From contig JASHOA010000045.1 of NCBI GenBank assembly GCA_030041375.1, positions 1 to 64,000 on the forward strand: a stretch of 64,000 bases of DNA. The letters run 5' to 3'. A model generated the notes under the pieces. That model worked only from the letters and a program-made list of their open reading frames with translations. It did no database searches and was not told where the DNA came from. This DNA comes from Acetobacteraceae bacterium (GTDB lineage: Bacteria > Pseudomonadota > Alphaproteobacteria > Acetobacterales > Acetobacteraceae). Shown in pieces: positions 42,830 to 50,720 of the stretch (positions are counted from its first letter, which is position 1; each line of letters opens with the position of its first letter). A program made the translations under genes and the position numbers.

Positions 42830-43870
42830 CTACCCTGCTGTCGCGATAACCCCGGCGTGGAAGGGTTGCCGGGTGTGCAGCACCGCCCACACGATCCGCG
42901 CCAGCTTATTGGCCAGGGCGACGACGGCGACGTTCTTGTGGACCCGTGCAGCCAGGCGCCGTAACCATGAACCGAGCGGTGTGCTGCTCGCCAGCAGCAT
43001 CGGTATCGCTGAGCGAGCGCCATGGATCAGCAGCTTGCGCAGGTATTTGTTGCCACGCTTGTTGATGCCGAGAAGCCGAGGCTTGCCTCCAGTCGTCGCT
43101 TGCCGTGGCACCAGTCCAAGCCACGCCGCCAGGTCGCGTGCCCGGGCGAAGCTGGCGGCGTTGCCGATCGCGGCGACCAGTGCGGTTGCGTTCAACACCC
43201 CGATGCCAGGGATCGTCACCAAGCGTCGAGCGCTGTCGTCGGCCTTCACGCGCGCCGCGAACTCCGCGTCGAAGGCATCGATCCGCCGATCGAGGTCGGC
43301 CCATTCCGTCCGCATCTCGATCACCAGCGTCCGCACACGCGTGCTCAGCAATGCCAGCGTCTCGCCCGTCTCGTCGAGCAGGAGCGCGAGCGCCCGTTCC
43401 AGCTTGCGACGCCCCTGCGGCGCAGCAAACCCGCGCTCCAGCAGGATCGCTCGGAGCTGGTTGATCAGTGCTGTACGCTCTCCGACCAGACGGTCGCGCA
43501 CCCGATGCAGAGACTGTATGTCAAGCTGCTCGGCCGACTTCAGCTCGACGAAGCGCATCGTCGGACGCGTCGCCGCCTCGGCGATTGCCTCCGCATCCCG
43601 CTCGTCGTTCTTCTGCGCCTGGACATAGGGCCGCACATATTCCGGCGACATCAGCCGCACCTCGTGCCCCATGCTGCGCAACAGCCGCCCGAGATGGTGC
43701 GCACCGCAGCACGCCTCCATCGCCATCACGCAGGGGGCCAATCCGGCAGCGAGTTTCACGACGCCCTCCCGGTGCAGCCGACGGCGCAGCACCGCCCGGC
43801 CATCCGCCTCCAGCCCGACAACGCTGCAATTGTTCTTGCCTAGGTCGATCCCCAGAACCGCTACTCGCAT
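42830..43870 (-). CDS. IS110-family transposase (DEDD recombinase)
   Basis: The 346-aa product opens MRVAVLGIDLGKNNC and has the RuvC-like catalytic set D9, E52 (VMAMEACCG), D89 and D92 (KNDERDAEAI). The C-terminal half carries the IS110 Tnp domain: LVTIPGIGVLNATALVAAIG, AAWLGLVPRQATTGGKPRLL-G-I and GNKYLRKLLIHGARS. It is full length without interruption, so the element may be active. Confidence 0.93.
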   Translation of the reverse strand: MRVAVLGIDLGKNNCSVVGLEADGRAVLRRRLHREGVVKLAAGLAPCVMAMEACCGAHHLGRLLRSMGHEVRLMSPEYVRPYVQAQKNDERDAEAIAEAATRPTMRFVELKSAEQLDIQSLHRVRDRLVGERTALINQLRAILLERGFAAPQGRRKLERALALLLDETGETLALLSTRVRTLVIEMRTEWADLDRRIDAFDAEFAARVKADDSARRLVTIPGIGVLNATALVAAIGNAASFARARDLAAWLGLVPRQATTGGKPRLLGINKRGNKYLRKLLIHGARSAIPMLLASSTPLGSWLRRLAARVHKNVAVVALANKLARIVWAVLHTRQPFHAGVIATAG

Positions 43871-43921
43871 CTCACCCTCCCATCCTCCGGTTGCCCAGCA
43901 ATCTTACTTGCCGGCTAACAA

Positions 43922-43933
43922 GGGGCGGGCCAT
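43922..43933 (-). repeat. Sub-terminal inverted repeat of the IS, copy before the gene's 5' end
   Basis: GGGGCGGGCCAT on the plus strand, the exact reverse complement of 42574-42585. Confidence 0.7.
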
Positions 43934-44064
43934 TCCATAAACCGAGACACGACCCGACCGAGCATTGCATCCCGGGCACGCTGAATAGCGTGGGAGCGTA
44001 GGCTCGGCTTTGGCTTCCTGCGTATTGCCCCGGGGCGCGTCTTTCAGCGCACGATCGATGGCTC

Positions 44065-44417
44065 TCAGCCGGGTGGACGGTGTGGTTCGGGCGGCTCGTC
44101 CTTGTAGAGCGAGTAATTGCGGTCGCCTTCGTCTGTGGCTTGGTCCGCAAGCAATTCCTCGCGAAGCCGCCCTTCGTCGTGCCGGCCGGCGTAGGGCTGG
44201 ATCAACTCGATCAGCGGATCGGGGGGTCGTCCAGATGAGGTCGAATCCTCCTGTCCAGAGACGCACGCCGGCCTCGCTTTCGGGCTTCCCCGTGCGCTTT
44301 TCTTTCAGGAAGAGGTTGCGGTCTCGCACCCGTGCGAAGAACGATTGCATACCGGGATCCCAGCCGATGAGGACCTGGATCATGCGGTCCTCGTCATCGA
44401 GGATGCACCGGCTCATG
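44065..44417 (-). pseudogene. Frameshifted small gene, paralogue of the gene at 57775
   Basis: From the ATG at 44417 the frame reads MSRCILDDEDRMIQVLIGWD-P-G-M-Q-S-F-F-A-R-V and, at a run of six G (44221-44226 on the plus strand), leaves its natural continuation. One base fewer would join TGGFDLIWTT to PDPLIELIQPYAGRHDEGRL and a stop at 44065. The product would resemble the intact protein at 57775 (both have V-x-V/I-G-W-D-x-x-x-Q-x-F-F-x-x-V). A homopolymer shift could be mutation or sequencing error. Family function unknown. Confidence 0.6.
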
Positions 44418-44516
44418 ATGTTCTCCTTTGGTGAGAGCCACGCTGATTGCGTCGCGTGGCCGGGATTTGAGCGGCCGCCGCCGCCTGGATTGGATCTCCA
44501 GCCCGATGGCACATGC

Positions 44517-47500
44517 CTACCCTCCGGGTGAGGGGCCCTTGGATGGACGTGGCAATTTGGCGCCGGCCTCTTCCAGCCGGCGTGCCGTTTCGGCGGCTTC
44601 CGCCTGCAATGCGCGGAGATGATCTCTCGCCTCACGCTCGCGTACGATGTCACGCAGCAGCGCGGCGTTCTCCTGCATGGCGTGATCGAGCGCCCGCAGG
44701 TGGCGGGCGAGATATTCATTGATCGCTGCGGCCCGCAGACGCCGGAAAGCCTTGGGGCCGGCCTCCGGATCCGCAAGCTCAGCGCTCTCTATCCTCTCCT
44801 GGCACTCGACGAAGATGTCGACTGCCTGCTCGCGGTCCCGGAGTGAGGTTGCCAAAAGATCGATGCCGAGGCCTTTGTATGGCTTCTCCGACATATCCGC
44901 GGCGGCCCGCGCCCAAAGCTCTTCCGTGCTGATCGGCGTGATGTCCCCGAGCGCCTGGCGGTGGCGCTCGGCCTCGAACAGCGCGCCCTCGGAGATCATC
45001 GTCCAAGTGGTGCCGCGGCTACGGCTTTCCGCGACGTAGCTGGTGAAGGCCGACACGCCGGCGGTTCCCCGGGGCAGCCCGTTGATATGCTCATCCGAGG
45101 TGACACCCTGCGCCGAGTACATGGTCAGGGCATGCCCGAAGCCGAGCAAAAGGCGGCCCGTTGCGGCGTCCATGAATCGGCGCCATTCGACATCGGCGCT
45201 TTCGCCTTTCCGGGTGCGGATGCGCATACCCCAGTTGCCCTGGGCCAGGACCTCGACGACATCACCGTTGTTGCCGACCTGCTGCTCCCGCCCGTTGATC
45301 GTGCCCCAGGTGCGCCGGAACAGTCGCACGCGGTCGCCGACGGCGAGCGCGAGATCGAATTCGCGGCCGTCGAGGTCGATGGCCCGGTGGATGATCTCGT
45401 CAGTCGCAATCTCCCCCCGCGCTTTCAGCCGGGTGCGGATCGCCGCGCTGATTTCGGCAACGTCATCGTTGGTTGGTGCACTGACGGTGATGCCGTACCG
45501 GCTGCCGCAGCCGAGCAGGATGTCGCGGCGGGCGATGTAGAGATCGGCAATCCGGGCCACCACCTGCCCGCGATCGCCGCCGACCAGCATGGCATGGCCA
45601 TCGGCGCGCTTCCTGGCGAGCGCCTGCTCCGCTTCTCCCTCTCGGAACAGGCCGGCGATCTCGCGTCCGCGACGCGTCAACTGGCGGATGGTGGTGAGCA
45701 GCTCGGGCAGGGCTTCCGGCGGCAGGGCGCGGCGGAGGATTTCGATGCTGTCGCCGGCGTCGATCGCCTGGGCCTGCTCCCGATCGCCCAGCATCTTGAT
45801 CGTCATGCCGGTCTCTGCCTGCAATTCGAGGAGCCTGAGCAGCGATCGCGGGCCGATCTGGCTTACCTCGTCGAGCACCAGGATGGTGTTCTTGGTCGGC
45901 CTGAACTGGCCGCTTTCGATCGCTGCAAGCAGCGGGGACAGTGCGTAGGTCCGGCGAATGCCGGCATCCTGCAGGGCATCCGCCTGGCGCCAGCCGATCG
46001 CCGCGCCGATCACCTCGCGGCCGCGCCGGCTGTACCGGGTGTCGGCGTGCCAGGCATTCACCAGCGGCTGCAGGAGAGTGGTCTTGCCGGCGCCGGCGAC
46101 GCCGGTGAGCATGGTGAGCCGGCCTCCTTCTCCGAGCGCATGGATGGCGGCCCTTTGTTCGGCGGTGAACTCGATCCCGCTCTCTGCGATCGCCTGGCGC
46201 AGCTGCTGCACCGAGAGGGAGCCGGAGCGATCGCGTGCGCTTTCGTGGGCGAGGTCGGCGAGCTTCTGCTCGATGCGGACCTGCGCCGTGTTGGTGACGC
46301 GGACCTCGCCATCGAAGATGCCAACGATCAGGGCGACGTGCTCGCCCTTGAGCTGGATGCCTCGCTCCTCCAGCAGTTCGACGACGCGCCTGATGTCGTG
46401 CGGCCCGCCGGCGATGCCGGTGCCGATCAGGCCGCGGGCGGCGTACAGCCCGAGCAGCTCGTGACTGATGACGGCTTTCCTGTGGAACTCGCCCGCCAGA
46501 TGGCGGGCGGCGAACCGGTAGGCGCGCTCGAAGCGATCCTCGTCACTGAGGCGTGCGTATTCGACCTCCTCCAGAACTGTACCGTGCTGCCAATCGAGCG
46601 CGGCCGCCTGCTCGTTCCAGATCCGTTTCTCGTCGCTCTTCATCTTGCCGAGCCGGCCCTCGGCGCTCGCATCCCGCACGAGGTCCATTTTCGCGTCGGC
46701 GGACATCGCATCCCAATCGAGCCCCTGGCTGCTTGCGAACTCCTTGGCCTTGTGCAGGATTTGTTGCCGGCCCTTGCTGAAAGCCTGGCTCACGTGCGTG
46801 GGGATGGCGATGATGATGATCGCCTGCTCGTTGTCGTTGTAGCCGACCCGGATGCCGAGCCGGCGGAGCTCGCCTGCGAGAACGGCCTGAAAGTAGGCCC
46901 CGAACTCCTTGACGCGGGCGTCGCTCAGGGCGCGCGTGTCGAGGGAGCCGATCCGTCCGTCCGCCGTGACGACGAGGTTCATCAGGAAGTTGTGGACGTG
47001 CATGTGCGGATCGCCGGCCACCGGCGCGTCGTAGAGGTAGGTCTGACCGGCGGGGCCGTCCTGTATGTGCAAGGTCGGCCGCGCAGTGTGGTGGCGGAAA
47101 CTGATCCAGCCGACCGCGCCGGGATCGGCACCGTCCTCACCCCCCGCTCCCTTGCGGGCCCATCCGACCTCGTGGGCCACATAACGCATCGCCCGGTCGG
47201 CGGCCCGGTCGACCGCGTTCCAGATGAGGGCACTCTCGGCCGGTGTGGGCGCGAACTCCGCTGCCAGGCTGATCGATTTGTGCGGGCTGAAGACCAGATC
47301 GATGCCCGAGTGCTTGCGCTGGTGCTGCGACCAGGGCTTGCCGTTGTCGGCGCGGCTCGCTTCGAACAGGCGTGCCATCTCCGCATCCCGCGGCATCCTG
47401 CGCGGATCGATGCCGATTGCCCTGGCGAGAATTGCGGGCATGTCCGGCCGCCAGGTCGCGCGGCTGTCTCGGCCTGTGTAGTAGGCAGTGAGTCGACCGC

Positions 47501-47627
47501 CTTCCTCGAGCTGACGCCCCATGGCGTCGACCGGGCGCGAGTGAATCGGCTCGGGCGTGTCCTCCGTGAAATAGCGCAGGAGCAGCCGGCCCTTCGACGC
47601 CGCCGCGATCTTCCTGAAGTTCATCAT
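44517..47627 (-). CDS. MOBF conjugative relaxase-helicase (TrwC/TraI type)
   Basis: The 1036-aa product has an N-terminal TrwC relaxase domain with candidate catalytic tyrosines Y19 and Y49/Y50. The metal-binding triad is H208-M-H-V-H212 and a conserved SGIDLVFSPHKSISLAAEFA lies near 107-126. The SF1 helicase half has Walker A G-V-A-G-A-G-K-T-T near residues 509-517 and LVLDEVSQIGPRSLLRLLEL after it. Motif VI-like TMYSAQGVTSDEHINGL appears near 880. The C-terminus is a coiled coil. It nicks oriT, stays covalently bound and unwinds the transferred strand. It overlaps the upstream small gene by four bases. Confidence 0.93.
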   Translation of the reverse strand: MMNFRKIAAASKGRLLLRYFTEDTPEPIHSRPVDAMGRQLEEGGRLTAYYTGRDSRATWRPDMPAILARAIGIDPRRMPRDAEMARLFEASRADNGKPWSQHQRKHSGIDLVFSPHKSISLAAEFAPTPAESALIWNAVDRAADRAMRYVAHEVGWARKGAGGEDGADPGAVGWISFRHHTARPTLHIQDGPAGQTYLYDAPVAGDPHMHVHNFLMNLVVTADGRIGSLDTRALSDARVKEFGAYFQAVLAGELRRLGIRVGYNDNEQAIIIIAIPTHVSQAFSKGRQQILHKAKEFASSQGLDWDAMSADAKMDLVRDASAEGRLGKMKSDEKRIWNEQAAALDWQHGTVLEEVEYARLSDEDRFERAYRFAARHLAGEFHRKAVISHELLGLYAARGLIGTGIAGGPHDIRRVVELLEERGIQLKGEHVALIVGIFDGEVRVTNTAQVRIEQKLADLAHESARDRSGSLSVQQLRQAIAESGIEFTAEQRAAIHALGEGGRLTMLTGVAGAGKTTLLQPLVNAWHADTRYSRRGREVIGAAIGWRQADALQDAGIRRTYALSPLLAAIESGQFRPTKNTILVLDEVSQIGPRSLLRLLELQAETGMTIKMLGDREQAQAIDAGDSIEILRRALPPEALPELLTTIRQLTRRGREIAGLFREGEAEQALARKRADGHAMLVGGDRGQVVARIADLYIARRDILLGCGSRYGITVSAPTNDDVAEISAAIRTRLKARGEIATDEIIHRAIDLDGREFDLALAVGDRVRLFRRTWGTINGREQQVGNNGDVVEVLAQGNWGMRIRTRKGESADVEWRRFMDAATGRLLLGFGHALTMYSAQGVTSDEHINGLPRGTAGVSAFTSYVAESRSRGTTWTMISEGALFEAERHRQALGDITPISTEELWARAAADMSEKPYKGLGIDLLATSLRDREQAVDIFVECQERIESAELADPEAGPKAFRRLRAAAINEYLARHLRALDHAMQENAALLRDIVREREARDHLRALQAEAAETARRLEEAGAKLPRPSKGPSPGG

Positions 47628-47962
47628 GGCGGGGTGGTCCCGTTCGGGCGGGTCCGGCCGTTGCCTTTGGTCTTTGTCTCGCTGTCGAGCCGGCCGGCGA
47701 GCGCAGTCAGATCCGCCTCGACCCGCCTGACCCCCAGCAGGATGTCGCGCTGCTGCGCGACCAGGGCCGCGATCAGCTCTTCGAGTTGCCGGCCTTCGCC
47801 GCCGCCTTCCCTGGGCAGCATGAGGCGCACCAGGCTGCGCAGCAGTTCGAGAGTCTCCTGGGTCTGCTCGCGGATGATCGCAAGGTCATCTGCGCGCGGA
47901 TCGCCCGGCCGCTCTGCTCTTTCAGCTGCTCCGGCGATCGCGCTGATCGGTTGCTGTGGCAT
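47624..47962 (-). CDS. Small relaxase-operon protein
   Basis: The 112-aa product has a helical middle (IIREQTQETLELLRSLVRLM; RQLEELIAALVAQQRDILLG) and a charged tail. Its stop overlaps the relaxase ATG (ATGA), so the two are translationally coupled. Position and coiled-coil nature suggest a relaxosome accessory, but no family is recognised. Confidence 0.6.
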   Translation of the reverse strand: MPQQPISAIAGAAERAERPGDPRADDLAIIREQTQETLELLRSLVRLMLPREGGGEGRQLEELIAALVAQQRDILLGVRRVEADLTALAGRLDSETKTKGNGRTRPNGTTPP

Positions 47963-48023
47963 CTTTCCCTCCGGTTGCCCCTGGAGGGTGGAGGGTCAGG
48001 ATGCGAACGGGGAGGCGAATCGG

Positions 48024-48713
48024 TTAAGTCTGTTTGTCGTGCAGTTTCTGCCGCCCGACACACAGGTACTGCTCGGCGATGTGTCCCCCGTCGAGGACTG
48101 TGTGCTCGAGACGGTCGAACGCAAATCCTTGTATCGGATTCTGCCCGATCGAGTCCATCTGCTCGGTCTTCTGCCACCAACACTCGATCAGCTTGAGCGC
48201 ATGGCACAGAATCTCGCACTCAAGGGCGCTTTCCTCTTCCAGGATTGCCTCGGATGGGGCTCTCCGGACGTGCGGTGCCCAGCCGGGAATGACGAGCACG
48301 ACATACCGGCCGGGTTCGCGGAGCCGGAGGCTTAGCTCGTCCTGTTCGTCGCAGACGGCGTCACCGCTGGAGTGCCATGATGCGGCGCTCGTCGCTGCGG
48401 GGTGCTCGTATCCGCCTGTTCTGCGGATGGACGGAATGACCTCGCCCGTGACCCAGCCAAGGAAGCTGCGCGCCTCAGGCCTTCCGGATGTGAGGACCAA
48501 ACCATACATCCCGCTTTCGTTGATGATGTTCACCGCCTGCGGGCCGCCAAGGGTGTCCTCAATGTGGACACCCTTCTCATCGTTATCCAGGCGAGCGATC
48601 GCTTGGCGCGGATTTGCGTGCCCCAGGATGGCGCAGACATCGGCGGCGACGAACCAAGTCTCGCCGTTGCACACAACGGTTCTGACCTCCTGACCCTTGA
48701 AATTGAAAGCCAT
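48024..48713 (-). CDS. BRO-N domain protein (phage antirepressor type)
   Basis: The ATG at 48713 (MAFNFKGQEVRTVVCNGETW) gives 229 aa. Residues ~1-105 match the BRO-N/prophage antirepressor domain: WFVAADVCAILGHANPRQAI, then NIINESGMYGLVLTSGRPEA and SFLGWVTGEVIPSIRRTGGY. The C-terminal half is unrelated to known antirepressor tails (ALECEILCHALKLIECWWQK). Such proteins bind DNA and modulate repressors. It lies 61 bases upstream of the relaxase pair on the same strand. Confidence 0.85.
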   Translation of the reverse strand: MAFNFKGQEVRTVVCNGETWFVAADVCAILGHANPRQAIARLDNDEKGVHIEDTLGGPQAVNIINESGMYGLVLTSGRPEARSFLGWVTGEVIPSIRRTGGYEHPAATSAASWHSSGDAVCDEQDELSLRLREPGRYVVLVIPGWAPHVRRAPSEAILEEESALECEILCHALKLIECWWQKTEQMDSIGQNPIQGFAFDRLEHTVLDGGHIAEQYLCVGRQKLHDKQT

Positions 48714-49299
48714 TGGCACCGCTGTCAGATTCCGGTGGGAGCCCGCAGGCTGGCGAGGACCTGGTTGAGATCGGTCCGCGCCATCAGTTCCTGGGCCCTG
48801 CCACGAGCCTCTTTCGGTGCCCGAGCCCGCTCCGTTATCCGTGCCTCGCCCTCGATCCTGGCTTCCGTTGTTCATGTGGTGAGGTGACATTCGCTGCTCG
48901 CCTCCTTGCGAGTACCGGAAGCCTCGCGCACCAAACTGCGAACGGCGATCATTGATCCCCCGCCTGCCAGATTTTTTCCTGTAGCTCTTCGCCGGGCGTC
49001 ACCCCGGCGGCAGCGCTGCCGAACCGTTCGCTTGCTGTTCCGGTGATTGCCTACACAGCGTAACGACTACGCAACGGCGCCCGCGGCGATGACGCGCCCG
49101 TGATCTCTCCGGATGCCCAGCCGAAAAGCACCGCGGGTGCATTGGTGCATATGGCTACCTCTGCTCTGGCGGTTCTCTGACGGAGGTCTGGCGCCAGCCT
49201 GTCGTCCGTCTGGCGCTGTTCTGGCGCTTTCGCGCACGCTCACGGGTTCGTGAAAAAGATTAACCCGCCATTCGCAGATTTTGCCGCGAGCGTCTGCGT
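48714..49299. other. Noncoding region, candidate oriT plus repeat array
   Basis: This 586-base divergent region separates the BRO-N/relaxase operon from the stb-like operon. It holds GCCGGG-CGTCA-CCCCGGC and the palindrome GGCAGCGCTGCC (about 49000-49020), a dyad GCGTA-N5-TACGC (49058-49072), a repeated GGTGCAT (about 49134-49150) and the 11-bp repeat array (49165-49230). In R388, oriT lies between the stb operon and the trw relaxase genes. The same place is occupied here, so oriT is expected in this stretch. No nick site was identified. Confidence 0.45.
49165..49230 (+). repeat. Six phased 11-bp repeats (candidate centromere/iteron array)
   Basis: Units begin at 49165, 49176, 49187, 49198, 49209 and 49220, with no gaps: TCTGGCGGTTC, TCTGACGGAGG, TCTGGCGCCAG, CCTGTCGTCCG, TCTGGCGCTGT, TCTGGCGCTTT. 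Four share TCTGGCG exactly; the other two differ at one and two positions. An 11-bp period puts each site on the same DNA face. The array ends 69 bases before the first gene of a three-gene operon with a ParA-like ATPase, so partition or autoregulation is likely. Confidence 0.7.
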
Positions 49300-49893
49300 A
49301 TGGCCAAGCGAACCCGTGACGCGAAAGCGATACTGCGAACAATCGAGCGCAGCAAGCGGCGGTCGAGCCTGTTCTGGTGGATGGTCGAGCACCACGACGA
49401 CGTTCTGGCGGCAGCGAAGCGTGAGCGGATCGACTGGGTCGCGTTCTGCGCGGAGGCAGCCGAACGTGGCTTGACGGACACTCGCGGGCGGCAGCCGACC
49501 GAGAGGAACGCACGCGAGACCTGGCGTCAGGCACGGCGCGTCGTGGCGGCCGCACGGGCGGCGGAAGTAAAGCAAGCCGCGCCGAGGCCAGGCTCGATCT
49601 ACCCGTCGCGCATGCCGAAGGACTGGCGACCGGGAGCGCTCAAGCGGATGGCCGCGGCTGCGGGGTCGAGCGGGAGCGAGGGGGCAACCGGCACCGCGCC
49701 ACCCGGGAACCCCACGACACTGATTGCAGTTCGGCCAGGAGGGGTGCCGGCAACGGAGGCACCCGTCCGGCGAAGCAGGTTCGCCTCGCCGAATGACTCG
49801 CCGGCGGTGCAGGAAGCAATGCTGGCCGCCGAGGAGCAGCTCAAGCAGGCCGATTGGTATCTCAATCTGGGACGAAAGAGGAGGAAGGACTGA
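49300..49893 (+). CDS. Putative StbA-like DNA-binding protein (first gene of a stb-like operon)
   Basis: The 197-aa, very basic protein starts MAKRTRDAKAILRTIERSKR and contains RRSSLFWWMVEHHDDVLAAA and RIDWVAFCAEAAERGLTD. A helix WRQARRVVAAARAAEVKQAA follows, plausibly a DNA-binding domain. The second half is low complexity, ending in a helical segment (PAVQEAMLAAEEQLKQADWY). It shares one base with the ATPase gene (TGATG). Position downstream of the 11-bp repeats suggests it binds them, as StbA binds its repeats in R388. Homology is not shown. Confidence 0.55.
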   Translation: MAKRTRDAKAILRTIERSKRRSSLFWWMVEHHDDVLAAAKRERIDWVAFCAEAAERGLTDTRGRQPTERNARETWRQARRVVAAARAAEVKQAAPRPGSIYPSRMPKDWRPGALKRMAAAAGSSGSEGATGTAPPGNPTTLIAVRPGGVPATEAPVRRSRFASPNDSPAVQEAMLAAEEQLKQADWYLNLGRKRRKD

Positions 49894-50720
49894 TGCTTGA
49901 TGGTCAAGTAGGAGGTTCCCTGCGGTTGCCGATCGTGTGGTCGTCATTTGGTCGGCAGCGGGTGGGGAAGACGGCGCTGCTAACCATGGCGGGCCAATAT
50001 TTCCGCGGGCTCGGCAATCCAATCCGGATCTGGAATGCGGACCAGCAGAACCGGAGCCATACGCTTTCGTTGTTTTTCGACGATGCAGAGGAAGTGCCTG
50101 CGGGTGGGATCGAGGATGGCAAGCTGTGGATCGAGGGTCGTTACGGTGACCTGATCGAACACGGTTATGACGCCGTGCTCGACGTGGGGGGCGGGGCAAC
50201 AGGGTTCGCGAAGCTCTTGCAGGAGGTTCCGCTACTGGAGACGCTCGAAGGAAGCGGCGTGCGGCTGGTGGCGTTGTTCTGTATCGGGCCGGAGCGCGCT
50301 GATCTGGACTACCTGGAGCAGTTCGCGGATGGCGGCCTGTTCATGCCGGCAGCGTCCGTGATCGTTCTGAATGCGGGCCTTGTGTTGTCCGGGCGGTCGG
50401 TAATGGGGGCATTCGGGCAGGTGCTTCAGCACCCTGTGGTGAAGGCGGCGGTGGGCCGGGGCGCCAAAGTCACCGTGATGCCGGCGCTGACGTGCATGGC
50501 CGAGGTGACGGATCGGGAGCTTACGTTCGAGCAGGCAATGAACGGAGCGGTCGGCGCCGGCGATCGTCCGTTGTCGCTCTTCGACCGGGCACGGGTGCAC
50601 CGTTGGTGGTCGCGCGATGTTCCGAAGTTCTTCGCGGGGTTGCCGGCCGAGTGGCTGCCGATGCCGCGCGAGGTAAATCCGGTACTCCTGGCGAGCCCAC
50701 CAGTGGGGGAGGGCGGGTAA
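49893..50720 (+). CDS. ParA/StbB-like NTPase
   Basis: The ATG at 49893 gives 275 aa. The P-loop region reads WSSFGRQRVGKTALLTMAGQ, a Walker A variant with G-K-T, followed by IRIWNADQQNRSHTLSLFF. A Walker B-like strand YDAVLDVGGGATGFAKLLQE comes next, as in ParA/MipZ-type P-loop ATPases. The C-terminal part is PAEWLPMPREVNPVL. It overlaps both neighbours (TGATG, TAATG). StbB in R388 is a comparable ATPase needed for conjugation. The exact subfamily needs a profile search. Confidence 0.65.
   Translation: MLDGQVGGSLRLPIVWSSFGRQRVGKTALLTMAGQYFRGLGNPIRIWNADQQNRSHTLSLFFDDAEEVPAGGIEDGKLWIEGRYGDLIEHGYDAVLDVGGGATGFAKLLQEVPLLETLEGSGVRLVALFCIGPERADLDYLEQFADGGLFMPAASVIVLNAGLVLSGRSVMGAFGQVLQHPVVKAAVGRGAKVTVMPALTCMAEVTDRELTFEQAMNGAVGAGDRPLSLFDRARVHRWWSRDVPKFFAGLPAEWLPMPREVNPVLLASPPVGEGG

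Larger units (their letters stand above)
42571..43940 (-). mobile_element. IS110-family element, IS1111 subgroup, about 1.37 kb
   Basis: A single recombinase gene is bracketed by a perfect 12-bp inverted repeat, ATGGCCCGCCCC at 42574-42585 and its complement at 43922-43933. Sub-terminal repeats a few bases inside the ends are the hallmark of the IS1111 subgroup; typical offsets give the approximate ends listed here, which may be off by several bases. About 245 bases of noncoding DNA lie downstream of the gene inside the element, where IS1111-type guide (bridge) RNA is expected. Confidence 0.7.

Noticed and set aside
44961-48335. Very long plus-strand open frame (about 1124 codons) over the relaxase region
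   Set aside because: It is antisense to the relaxase, whose catalytic and helicase motifs are clear. The composition (Ala/Asp/Arg-rich, no domain) is the mirror of a high-GC coding strand.
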